A stretch of 64,000 nt of DNA from Craterostigma plantagineum (lineage: Eukaryota > Streptophyta > Magnoliopsida > Lamiales > Linderniaceae), in assembly GCA_027422505.1 (NCBI GenBank), contig JAPQWV010000005.1, positions 18,952,001 to 19,016,000 of the forward strand, given 5' to 3'. Made by a program: the position numbers and the translations under genes. Positions within the stretch are counted from its first letter, which is position 1. Each line of letters starts with the position of its first letter. The notes beneath the pieces were generated by a model. It made no database searches, was not told where the DNA came from, and saw only the letters and a program-made list of their open reading frames with translations. Shown piece by piece: positions 23,708-35,417 of this stretch.

Positions 23708-24659
23708 CACTAATAATTAATTTTATATTTTTGACACCATTGTGTGCTAAAACTACTAGTTCTTAATTAATGGAGGACGCAGTTTTGAACGTATATTATT
23801 TATTTGATAGGCTATTTAGTTTGTATTATTATCATTGCTAGGAGAAAAAAACCCCACATAGAGACTTTCCTATGTGGTCCTAAAAGTTTTAATTTTATGA
23901 GTCCAACTTTGTACCATGCAATCTTTGTAATGGATCTTATTCAAAACCCAATCCAGTTTAAACCCATTATAGAACAACTAATGGTAGGACATTCATTCTC
24001 CAATCACATTCAATCTTTGTTAGGAGATTAAATTCGGAGGTATAATAATAGATAAAGAAAAAGATTGACAGAAAGTGCAAAAAAGAGAGAGACAATTCTC
24101 AGCTTTCAACTCCATTTTCAAGCATTTATCGACGTTGTTATTACCTTGAAAAGAGGTCTTGTGCTATTTATTAGTCGTCAATCCCATTTGTAGGTGATGT
24201 AACTCAATCCAATAAAGTCGTGGGAATATATGTGCTATTATTAGTGGTAATTAATTATTGAAAGTTGATGAGAAATATTGCAAATGACATGCTAAATAAT
24301 GTGTAGAGCCTAACCATTCAATACTGCAAATTTAAGATGATATTGCCCCTCTCAAAATACAATAATTTTTATTAATTTTTTCCCGAGTGATACATAATCC
24401 CTTCTGGGAACACTAGAAAATATCCAAACCTCAGTTCAAGTGGTGCAAGTTGTATTACCATCGATACATTTTATTGTTTGTATATTGGATAGAATAAATT
24501 AAATTGAAAGGTGTAAGGGATTTAGACGTGGAAAAACTTGGAACTTGCAAAAGAAAAATGAAAAATTCAGACAGTTGCTTATGGACAACTAAAGCCAGGC
24601 AAAACATTAGAAGGCATTATAGTTCTCTATACCAGATATGAGATAAAAGGGCCCAAATG

Positions 24660-24661
<2 letters not shown>

Positions 24662-24692
<31 letters not shown>
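24662..24692. repeat. (TA)n microsatellite
   Basis: About 31 bp of alternating A and T. Confidence 0.9.
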
Positions 24693-24693
<1 letters not shown>

Positions 24694-26557
24694 CATGACA
24701 CATGTCTATCAAAATTCAAAATCTTTGATCACTTTGAATTTGGTTTAAAATTAGGTTTAAAATGTTTGTTTCTCAAGATGAACAAGGATAAAATATCCAA
24801 TACATTTCTTGAAAATATTATAAAGCAAAATTATAGAGTTGGGTCACTAAACTACATATCTAATATAGATTTTGAGTCAATCATTCAAAAAATATGTCTG
24901 TATTTTAAAATCACACTTGAAAGTATTCCATCCTCATCGTGCGAATTGGTAAGAAAAATATTCCACGTTAACAGTCAGTGGAAATTGGGACTTATTTTGT
25001 CATAATCCAAATTTAATTCGACATGGAGTTAGTAATTTTTACAAGGATGATCTAGTTATTGATCAAAATTGTAACTATACTGACTATTACTATCCATTAC
25101 TTTCCATTTCTTGAAAATAGGGACTTACAAATTCGTGTCATCATAGTAAACCCCAATACACAAGTGGAAACAAAAATAATAATTGAGGCTGCGACTGTTC
25201 TTGAATAAAATATATTTATATTTGAAACGAGTATCAAATTTGGAATATTGAGAAACAATATATAACAAGGACAGTATAACGTCCGAAGCAAAAATTGAAT
25301 CAGTGGGGTTTAATTCAAATGTGATCGCACGAATATGCATCGATTTCATGCAAATTCACGTGAACGTATAAGAGTAGTGGACCATATAATAATACCCATC
25401 AAAATTATATTGCTGGCCCAGATATAAATATATTATTATATATAACGATGGGTACATAACGGTTGGAGTAGGGAATCACCACGGATTTATTGCAGCAACA
25501 TTGACATTTCATTTTGTCTTGTCCTCATATCATTTACATATATTTCTTTCTTTGATCTTTTGTTTCACGCAAGTGAGTGCTTGTCTGTGTGTGTGTTTGT
25601 ATAAATAAATAATGTAATAATAAGAAATTATAAGAACAAAATTAAATGAAAATAAAACGTGGCTTATAAACCTCAGACTTGTATGGCATTCATCTTTTAG
25701 ATTTGCTTCTAATAATGACAAAAACAAAACAGTACGGGAAATTAATACAAGGATAGATATTGAACGACAACGACGTCAATATTTGTTCGGATGTGTATAA
25801 ATTATTAATATTATATATTAATTTCGAAAAATAAAGATGCTTGTCTATAACTTGGAATTATGTTTCAGAGTTTATTGAGATGCATCTACTACCATACTCA
25901 CGGGTATATGTGAAAGTAAGTCATACATTCGAATTAGAACTCCTAATTTTTCCGATTCTAACTCGACGAACATTCATTCATCTTTATTTCTTGGAATGAT
26001 TGCAAACTGGACAAGATAAGATACGAATAAATTATTGTTCTGTAAAGATGAGACACACAAATAAAGGGTATCTTCGAGATTAAGCATAATATTTCCTTAA
26101 TTAACTTATTATATTAAGATCAGAGTTAAGACAAGTAGTAATCATGTGGTCTTTTATGAATACTAGTACTATTTGTACATTCAATGCATGTGCAATAATA
26201 TATAAATAGAAGAATATGTGTTATAGTTATTTTTATGTAGAAAATGTGTTCCTTTAGTTGATCAATTCATTAAAAATTAAATTTAGTTTTAATTTAATGT
26301 GTATTAAAAATTACAAGAATATAGATATGCCTCACCCTCACTATTAATATAATAAGAGTATAGATATGCCCTAATGCATTTGCCTAATTGCATATCGTCA
26401 AAGTCCTTTGAATTTTAAAATTAAATTAAAATCAAACAATTCAATAAAAGATGCAAAATCGACTTAACTCCTACTTACCTCGTCATCTTTGCAAAATCGA
26501 TTTACTCTTTCAATTTAACATTTTTACTAATACATCGCCGACATACAATTTGAATAT

Positions 26558-27054
26558 AGTAAAACCTCTATAAATTAATAAACTCTATAAAATTATAAAA
26601 TCTGTCTGGTCCCGACTTGGGTCTTTGTAAAAATTATCAAATTCAATAAGATAATAATATAATAATGTTTTGGAAAGTCCCTTTACAAATATTAGGTCCC
26701 ATTAAAACTTTAAATTAATAATACAAACATTACGATCATATATGTAGGTTGATGTGCTAAATATTACAATATAAAATATTCATGAGCTTTGATACGACCA
26801 CACCATGTCATATATCTAAAAGATCATTCCAACAAATAAAATGATCAATATTAATACAGATAAATTATTGTACGTGATATACTTGTATGTAATGAATATA
26901 TATTTCCTCAATTTCAATATGCTATTGGCATGGACTAAGAGATAGTTGAATTAAAAAATCATCTATTTTAATTATTAAAATTATCGATATATTAATATCT
27001 CTCAATTAATAAAATTTAATATTCCCGACGTTATTATTTTAAAGAGGTTTTACT
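26558..27054. mobile_element. MITE with AGTAAAACCTCTATAAATTA ends
   Basis: Left AGTAAAACCTCTATAAATTA and right end GAGGTTTTACT (reverse complement AGTAAAACCTCTTTAAA) are inverted repeats around an AT-rich, non-coding 0.5-kb body. These termini are common in plant MITE families. I could not identify a convincing target duplication. It lies about 430 bp upstream of the Aux/IAA TATA box. Confidence 0.6.
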
Positions 27055-27485
27055 TACACATACACTAAAATAATTGTTTATAAGAATTTATTCCAAAATA
27101 TGCCCCCACATGCTTTACACCCAACACCCATCTTTCCTTTTTCACATGGTAATGCACCTCAAATCATGACCTTCCAAAACCATACATATCCAACGCACCT
27201 GATTTAATCTCACGCCACCGCGTGACACGATCTCCACCGTCTGTTTAATACGCAATTCCATCAATATTAAAAATAAAATCATTAAATGTATTCCAATAAG
27301 GAGGTCTAACCTTTGTCCCTCTCCTGTCCCCTAAATGAGTTAAACTTGCTCCATTTTCTACGGACAACATAACTTGGCTTTGTCCGAAATTCATGTTAAG
27401 AAAAGATAATTTTCAATTAATTAAACAACTAATCAAATTTCCAAACCATTGTCTTCTTCACGCAATATGTCATATCATATTTCCC

Positions 27486-27493
27486 TATAAAAA
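27486..27493 (+). promoter_or_regulatory. TATA box of the plus-strand Aux/IAA gene
   Basis: TATAAAAA, 174 bp upstream of the ATG at 27660. TGTCCC words (TGTCNN class, the core bound by ARFs) occur near 27316 and 27327, but no canonical TGTCTC was seen in the proximal region. Confidence 0.65.
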
Positions 27494-27659
27494 GACCCTC
27501 GTTTTGCATTTCGAAACCACAAAAGAGTAGCTACTTGACAGCTCAAAAAATTTCTTTCTCCAAAAAGAAAAAGAGAATCTTGAACCTAATCAAAGGGTAG
27601 GCTCAATTCAACCTCCATTTCAGACAAGAACTTAAACCTCAATTTGCAAGAAAAATCAC

Positions 27660-28454
27660 ATGGCTTGCGAAGGTGCTTTGAATTTGAAGGCCACTGAGCT
27701 AAGACTGGGATTGCCTGGCATAGATGATCACAGTGAAAATGGAGCCTTTTCAACAGCCAAGACGAACAAGAGAGCCTCGCCTGAAACTTCACCTGCGCCA
27801 AAGTAAATATCTTTAGTTGTAATAACATATGAAGCTTTATCATACAAAAGATTTGAAGGTATATAATCCATTTTTGTTTTCTTGAATTCAGGGCACAGAT
27901 AGTTGGTTGGCCACCAGTGAGATCTTACAGGAAAAACAGTTCACAGATTAGGGCAGAATCTGAATCTGGGATCTATGTGAAGGTTAGCATGGATGGCGCG
28001 CCTTATCTTAGAAAGATTGATCTCAAAGTTTACGATGGTTATAAAGAGCTCATCAAGGCCTTGGGAGGCATGTTCAACCTCACCATAGGTAAAAAATGAT
28101 ACGATTTTGATGTTCATTTATTGTAATGAAATTTCTCAAAACCTTATATCTTACGTTTATTACATTTCATCAGGTGAATATTCGGAGAGGGAAGGCTACA
28201 AAGGATCTGAATATGCGCCAGCTTATGAAGACAAAGATGGGGACTTAATGCTTGTCGGAGATGTTCCATGGGAGTAAGTTCTTGACACAATTCTCTTATA
28301 TTTTTTTAGGTAACTTTTGAATGAATTTATGTAATAACATTTAGTTTGGAATTGATTTGTGCTGTGCAGTATGTTTATGTCAAGCTGTAAGAGACTGAGA
28401 ATCATGAGAGGAAAAGATGCTAAAGGATTAAGCAATGGCTCCAGTAATAATTAG
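27660..28454 (+). CDS. Aux/IAA auxin-response repressor, IAA1/2/3/4 type
   Basis: Four exons: 27660-27802, 27892-28088, 28174-28273 and 28370-28454. They join in frame to 174 residues with GT-AG introns. Domain I is [10 protein letters not shown] (EAR motif, from residue 11), domain II is the [10 protein letters not shown] degron (50-59), and the PB1 region starts [14 protein letters not shown] and ends with [14 protein letters not shown] and [12 protein letters not shown]. The short N-terminus, compact size and absence of the APRAMEKC tail place it with the small IAA1-4/AUX22 group. It is a nuclear repressor of ARFs, degraded through TIR1/AFB in auxin. The start gives the usual short N-terminus before domain I. 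Confidence 0.95.
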
Positions 28455-30028
28455 CATCGATTAAAGAAGATAATGATGGTGTCTCCGTTTGAATAGTGCG
28501 TCATCTAATATACAATATATACTTGAGTTGTCGAAGATTTATGGAACAATTTTATGTTATTTCGAGAGCTATATATATATATATGCTCTGATAATAGAAC
28601 AATATACGTACAGTTCTCATGTTATTACAGTTTTTCCTTTGATGCATTACGGCAATGAAGGACCATGTTTTTTTCCTGTAATGATGATACGTGTATGTGT
28701 TGTTTTTTATCAATTACTTCGAGAAAGATCTAATGCATAAAACTTATAGATGTGTTAATGAAATATACTTATTCAAACATTAAAGTTTATTTCCTGCAAT
28801 TAAAAATCATGTTTATCCCTTTACCGGAAGATAAAATTAAATCATTACTTTGAGCAAGATCCATTTTTTTATTGAATAAAATAAAGCCTATAACCCTTAG
28901 AGAGAGTTCGAAAACAAAAGATTCTCTTTATATAAAATTTAATAAAATAATGTCTATTGACTAACTAATGTTACACATTATATCTTTGAAACAAAGAGCA
29001 TCCAAAGACATTGCATGTTAGCTGATCGGCAGGCATGCTAAAGGGTAATAATACAATAATTAAATACCATATTTTTTCCTCGATAAGAATCTCTCGAGCA
29101 AAAGGAGAAATCTCATTGTGCTTTGTGGAATTGAATACTTTAGCTTATATGGAAGATTATGTAAGATGTAAATTTTTGGAGCCCTGTGCTACAAAGTTAT
29201 TTTATTTTCTGCACATATATATAGGAGTGTGTGTGTGTGTGAAGCACCATGTAACACAACACTTGAGATGTGTGTTTTCAATTTCAATGTCCATAAATTT
29301 TGAGCAGATTCATTCTCATAGATATTTGAGAAAATATTCATGGAATATGGACACGTTTGAACTGCGCAAGCGATTCAAAAAGTACACAAATTAAACTATA
29401 ATATCATTTAAGATACTAAGGAAATTGAGTTTCTCGATATGTAATTTTGCTTTTGCTTTGAATTGAACGGTACCTTGAATTTGGGTGCCATGGCGACTTC
29501 ATTTAGGGTCGAAAGTGATATGAACTAAACTAACAAAATAATCGGCCAAATGTCATCTACGCTGAAATTTTCGTATTTCCGCTCGGTGTCATTTGATCTT
29601 ACATTCTTTCAATAACTTATTGCGTTGCGGAAATACCACCATCCGCTGCTTTTGGAATTTAATAATATTTCCGCAACAAAAAAAAAAAAAAAAAGCAAAG
29701 ATGATTAGAAGGGTAAATAAAGATATTTCAAAACTGACAACATCAAGATGTTTATTTTCATTTTCTAGGAAAATAAAGGCCAAATCAATTTTACATGATG
29801 TGAAATATTACAACTCTTGTTACCAAATCACCTTCGTTTTATTTCATATAGTAAGCAAACTCGTTTTTTTTCCCAATCATCACACACAATGTCAATCCTA
29901 GTCCCCACACTCCAATTGAATTTATTTTGATTGAATATGAATCTCATTGTCGCCTATAAACTGACACTGAGTTTCAGCGAAACAAATCCGAGATCATGCA
30001 TGACCCATTCCAAGCCCACAAACATAAG
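28455..30028. other. Intergenic, 3' side of the Aux/IAA gene
   Basis: The 3' UTR is expected in the first few hundred bases. Open frames such as 29035-29394 (119 codons) show no recognisable domain and have the AT-rich composition of spacer DNA. Confidence 0.4.
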
Positions 30029-30833
30029 ACCATCTCCAATAGTACTGCAAAACGCAAACGCAAACGTAAAAATGCAGTAAAACTGCTCCAACAGTACTGC
30101 AAACGCAACACAAATGCGTTTTTTTGCTTTCCCTCTCCTGTTTCGAACCCAAATTTGCGTTCGAACGCAAAAATGCGTTTGATGTTTTAAAATTGCAAAT
30201 AAGCCCTTTACTTATATTAAAATATTAAATCAAAAAAATATATAAATAAAAATATATTAAAGAATTTGATAATTGTATACTAATCATTATGATTATAAAT
30301 TGACATAATAAATATTTTAACCTTCACACTTATTTTAGTACTCCTAATATTTTTTATATCTTATTATTTATATATTTTTTTTACCACAAATATATAATTA
30401 AATGTTGTTTTGACCAATAATGATTTGCTTAAATATTTTCTAAATCAAAATTAAAATAATATTGTGGTTAATTTGTAGAGTAATTAAATATAGGGGTGTT
30501 GAAAAGTTATAAAGGTTGGTATGAAAGATAATATTATAGGAATATTCTTTTGGGTTTGCGTTTGCAGTTGATTGTTGAAGAACAATTACTGCAAACTATG
30601 GTTGCTACTGCAAAATGCGTTTGCGTTTGCTGTTGACTGTTGGAGATGTCTTTAATATATTTTTATTTATTTTATATTTTTTGATTTAATATTTTAATAT
30701 AAGCAAATTTGCGTTCGAAACAGGAGAGAGAAAGCAAAACACGCATTTTGTGTTTGCGTTTGTAGTACTGTTGGAGCAAGTTTACTGTATTTTTACGTTT
30801 GCGTTTGCGTTTTGCAGTACTATTAGAGATGGT
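30029..30833. mobile_element. Foldback/MITE with long inverted repeats rich in TTTGCGTTTGCG
   Basis: Left arm begins ACCATCTCCAATAGTACTGC, continues with GCAAACGCAAACG words and runs to about 30265. The right arm (about 30650-30833) is its reverse complement with few mismatches and ends GCAGTACTATTAGAGATGGT. Between them (about 30545-30650) is a third, related block ending TGTTGGAGATGTC, possibly an inserted relative. The flanks share only ATAAG/GTAAG, so the target duplication is unclear. Confidence 0.7.
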
Positions 30834-31276
30834 GTAAGGAATATATATTTGCAAGTATGGTATTACTTTTTTAAGTTTGTTATATGAGGATTTTTTTTTT
30901 CTCATTGTAAGAGAATCGTCAACGCTATGACGTATTAGGGATGACAAACTCCATTGGGCTTCATGGGCACGTCTAAGACTCTGCTTCGGGCCCGTAGCTA
31001 CTTATCAATTTTTTGCTGTGTGACATTTTCTTGTGGTAATTTTTGTAGATTATATTGGAGAACATACCTAAGAATCTTCCTAAATTTAAAACTATTATTT
31101 TTTTTAAATGTCAAGAGGATAAGTTGGTTGGTTGAAATTTGGGTCTCTTCGTGTGAATTTCCCTTGCATTAAAGAACGAATTTAAACATAGATCAATTTA
31201 TGCGTTCAACAGAAGTAACCAGCCAATCTAAATGAGTTGTGAAACTAGAGAATAAATGTTAGATAAGTAAATAAAA

Positions 31277-31784
31277 GGGCGAACGACATTTTTAGTCCCC
31301 GATCTTTGGGGCATGGGCGTTTCTGGTCCCCATGTTCTGAGATGACACTTTTAGTTTCCAATGTTATCGATTTTGGACGATTTTGGTCCATCGGTTAATT
31401 TAATCGCTAATTTAGACGAAATTTAACACATGAGAGCCTATGATCTCCTTTTATCGACGTAAAACCTCATAGCACATGTTCTTCTTCGACTTAAACGCAC
31501 GTGAGCATCATTATGTATCACATTTAACTCATGTTCAAGGTTGTCGATCCTTTCCTAAATATGATGTATAATGATGCTAATGTGCGTTTAAGTCGAAGAA
31601 CAAGATGTGTTATGAGATTTTACGTCGAGTAAAAGGATATCATGGACTCTCACGATTAAATTACTCGAGGGACCAAAACCGTCCAAAATCGGTAACATTG
31701 GAGACTAAAAGTGTCACCTCGAAACATGGGGGACCAGAAACGTCCATGCCCCAAACATCGGTGACTAAAAATGTCATTCTCCCC
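31277..31784. mobile_element. Foldback element with arms of about 200 bp
   Basis: Left arm starts GGGCGAACGACATTTTTAGT. The right arm ends ACTAAAAATGTCATTCTCCC. Internal segments also pair (GTTCTTCTTCGACTTAAACG near 31480 and CGTTTAAGTCGAAGAACAAG near 31585). It is non-coding and would fold into one long hairpin. Size and structure suggest a MITE of unknown superfamily. Confidence 0.7.
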
Positions 31785-33060
31785 GAATAAATCGAATAGT
31801 TCAAAATTCCAATGCCCTGGCAGGAGGAAACGACTACTCAACAAATCAACACCTATTGTTGCCAATTTAACTTTGATATTTTTTTTTAAAAATTACAATC
31901 TAATTGATCATACACACACAGGCCTACTTGTAAGAGGACTGCTGAGAAAGAATCAGAAGTAGGATGCTAATGTCAAACATAGAAGTGACATAACACAAGC
32001 AATAAAAGCTGCCAAGAACTAATTTAATCTTACCATACTCCTTTTTTAAATGAAATTGAATGCACACGATGAGACAAGCCTAAAGCTAAGTGTGTACTAA
32101 TTAAATCTGAAGATGGAACAAAGTAATTCAACAAAATATGGCCTGACGAGAATAGGCAATTTCAGCTTTCAATAAACGTTTTTTTCTGAACAAAAGAAGA
32201 CAAAAGGGTCTATAACTAAATCTCAAGATCCTATGATACAGTGTTAAAAGAAGGGTTTCATTACAGTGGAGTTGCTTGAGACAGAGTACCCTCAGTCAGG
32301 GAGGACATTAACTGCGTTACAATATTACGTTACATAGCATTTATTATGAATCATTAAAGTCCCATTAATTAAGTCTCACCTAAATAACATAGCTGATGAA
32401 GACAAATTTTCTTGGTAGTGCAGTGTGGGGAATTGAATAGCCTTGAAGTAGTTAAGTAGAGAATTCAAGATTTACTGAGAATAATGGCTATTTCAACTTC
32501 TTTCGATTTCAAAAATCAGATTTTTTTTTCCAGTATATGAGGCCTTGTCTCATCTACGTATCTTTCCCTTATGTTGCCAAGTTTCGCTTTGCTTTCACGT
32601 TTTCAACTTTTTTAGATGAACGCATAGATTAAAAGAAGAAACATATAAGATACAAATCCTAAACATACTGTGTTGAATAACAAAATTCAATCTATACATC
32701 TAACGAAGCATTACTTGGAACCAATTGATACTCAGAACTCGAGTAAGCTAAAAAAAATACATTAATGTAGGTATCTGAGAAAATGGAATAATATGACAAA
32801 ACTAGACACACGAGAAATCTAAAATAGCTTGAAAAGGTGTAGTACAAGAAAGTATAAGATTGATCTGGAAATAATCTCATTAGGTGTTTATGCTAAAAAA
32901 AACCAAAAAGACCAATTCTTCAAAAGAGAACAAGATAAATATACGGAAAAAAGAGAAAGGGAAAATACACAGAACTATTTACCTGTTTTCGATTGGGGAC
33001 ACAGCGCGGAAAGACATTTTCTATAACGTTTACAAGAAATTAGGGTTTTTCGGGCAACCA
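31785..33060. other. Spacer, probably including the 3' part of the MIR167 transcript
   Basis: No coding gene recognised. The short frames at 32829-33090 overlap the hairpin region and are not protein-like. Confidence 0.35.
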
Positions 33061-33144
33061 GCATATGATGAAGCCACCAGCATAATCTGATAATTTCTTC
33101 AAAAATTCAGGAAATTTTAGATCATGCTGGCAGCTTCAACGCAT
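33061..33144 (-). ncRNA. MIR167: MIR167 precursor hairpin
   Basis: The minus strand from 33138 to 33118 reads TGAAGCTGCCAGCATGATC followed by TA, exactly the conserved plant miR167 (21 nt, 5' U). The opposite arm (33087 to 33067) reads GATTATGCTGGTGGCTTCATC. It pairs with mature positions 1-19 without mismatch, using three G-U wobbles, and leaves 2-nt 3' overhangs, the pattern of a Dicer-like product. A short AT-rich loop of about 30 nt separates the arms. In plants miR167 directs cleavage of ARF6 and ARF8 mRNAs, so this locus tunes auxin response, flower maturation and rooting. The overlapping 111-codon open frame is not a gene. Confidence 0.96.
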
Positions 33145-33499
33145 TCTATTGCACGTTGAAACAAAATAAATACAAATATATTCTCAACTATGGAGAAGAA
33201 GGAACAAGAAAGAGAGAAGCTAACAGTGTTTTGGGGGCTAAACAATAGGGTGGGAGAAAGGGTGTATAAATAGTGGTTATCCGATTGTATGTTAGAAAGA
33301 GAATATGAGTGTTTGTATGTAAAATAATTCGTAAAGAAAAAGCATAAAGACAACATTAATATAAGGGATGTGAAGCGTGGTCCTTCTGTTAACCTACTGT
33401 TGTAATATAAATTATTGTCACGCCTCCAACTCCACCATGCAAGAAATATCATGTGGAGGGGATTTATGAACTTTTAGGGCTGGGAATTGACGTGGGACC

Positions 33500-33507
33500 C
33501 TTTATAT
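33500..33507 (-). promoter_or_regulatory. Candidate TATA box for the MIR167 primary transcript
   Basis: TATATAAA on the minus strand, about 360 bp upstream of the mature miRNA, a usual distance for plant MIR promoters. The choice is by position and consensus only. Confidence 0.45.
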
Positions 33508-35417
33508 AATTTCTCTACCACACGCATATAAACATAGAAACACTGACCTTTAAATAATATGTGTCATTTCATACGAATGTGTGCATATTAATTACTTTTC
33601 CGTTGTTTTCAATTTATGGAAAGTTTCGAACAAATTCAATGTTAGGTAAGTTAATTTCAAGATCTAAATTGTATTATTCCATTGTTTCATTTCATGATGT
33701 GACTCTCAGGCATTAGTGTTATTGGGATATTTGATGCAGCATTATGTCATTGAATATGTATAATTGCATGCTTTAGATGTCCGCTAATACTAGACACGAC
33801 ATAAAACAAACCAACTATCGACATAAATTTGATATAATGATTTATATCCTCCCACAATTGTTTTTCTTTATAGGGTATTTTGTAAGGCGTTCATATGCGG
33901 AAAGGAATTAATTATATATGATTTCATGCATGTATTAGTAGAAGCAAGAGGCGACCGTATTTTTTCGAGGCCGTAGTTTTTTGTATGTGACAAATTTGCA
34001 ATATTCATGTAAAAGAAGAAAGTATTTTGAGAGCATCTACATGGTTATTTACATTTGAACACTTTAAAAGACGCATCTGTTAGAAAGAAAAGGAGCATCT
34101 GTTCTAACAATAATCCCATAATCTCAAGACTCTTTAATGATATTCTTGCTGACGACGTTTGATGTTAGATTTGATTCAAGACGCATTTACTATTTATGTG
34201 TTCTGGGATACATATATAGGTGAAGATAATAAGTATACAGTTTCGTTTAATAGATGTTACTGTTTTCTTGTTTATCATATACTATTATCTTCTGTGTCCC
34301 ACGATCAATGTAGCCTAAAGATACTTAACAACTATTCGATACATTAAATTAATTAGCTCTTGAGCTGCGCATTACACCACCACAAACTCAAGGATAGAAG
34401 ATTTTTGTAAATTATATAGCTATGGTGTGTTAATAGGCTAGCTAGCGTGGTCCTCGGATTTTATTCCCATTTAATATATAATATATCTTTTCATTATATT
34501 TTCGATTCATCGTTGCACTGCATCACTCAATTTTGGGTTGGTAACAAAAGTTAATGTGGTTACCTTTTATTAATAAAAAAGATAAAAGAAAAAACAGTCG
34601 GCATATCTAAAACAAAGCCGAGTATGTATTAACTAATAAAGCAACGGTTGAAGTTGAAGGGGGCTAAACATCAATGTCATGCCAGGCCATTTAGGTCCAG
34701 CACATGCTACCTCAGACATACATTAAAATTTAAGTTTGGAGTATATCATACGTTTGATATATTCTATTTCTTTACATATATCATTTAAAATATTAGGCAG
34801 TCTTCGTATAATATTCAACTCTCATTCGTATTTTTTTGGTGGGTTCTCCAAGATCCTTGTCATGACCTACGTTATGTTGAAAGGATAACGATTTAACCGA
34901 ATAAAATTGAGTAAAGCCTTATATAGCAGGGGGTGTGGCCTGTGGGGGTGTGGAGGAGTATAAAAAAAAAAAGAAAAGAAAAAGAAAAAAACAGTTCTTC
35001 TCTATCGTACAAGAATTCCCAAGCGCAATAGTATTTTCTCCACATACAATTTTAATTTGGTTTGTGATTCTTTGATTAAATATATTTTAATTCTTTCCAA
35101 TATGCCTCACGTTTATACTCTAACTTGTTCCTTAATTATAGCCTTTAACACTGAGTTTTCTTTTTCACCAATAAAGTGTATTATATTTTGATTTGGCATA
35201 CTTTATTTCAACATATGAAACTAAATTTATCAGAGGTAATGACATGCGCATGTAGAACAAGACTCCCATGTAAAATTTTGTGCAACAAGAAAGTGATATA
35301 GTGAATCAGTTGTGAACGACCCATAACAGAGACTTTTTTAGACCAAGAATCTTCTAACAGCAACGCAAAGAGTTCAAACGTTATAGTTTCTCACCTCAAC
35401 ACATATATATATATAGA
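33508..35417. other. Intergenic, no gene recognised
   Basis: AT-rich. An A/G-rich tract at about 34960-34990 is the only low-complexity feature. The right end should hold the 3' UTR of the p24 gene. Confidence 0.4.

Larger units (their letters stand above)
21825..26557. other. Long intergenic stretch, no gene recognised
   Basis: AT-rich DNA between the two Aux/IAA genes. It holds a 75-bp-spaced direct repeat (23581-23707), an AT run at about 23301-23313 and a (TA)n tract at 24662-24692. Open frames up to 79 codons (e.g. 24766-25005) show no motif. Part of this must serve as distal promoter for the plus-strand Aux/IAA gene. Confidence 0.4.

Noticed and set aside
33117..33452. 111-codon minus-strand ORF as a small membrane protein
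   Set aside because: It overlaps the MIR167 hairpin and its leader; hydrophobicity follows from T-rich DNA.
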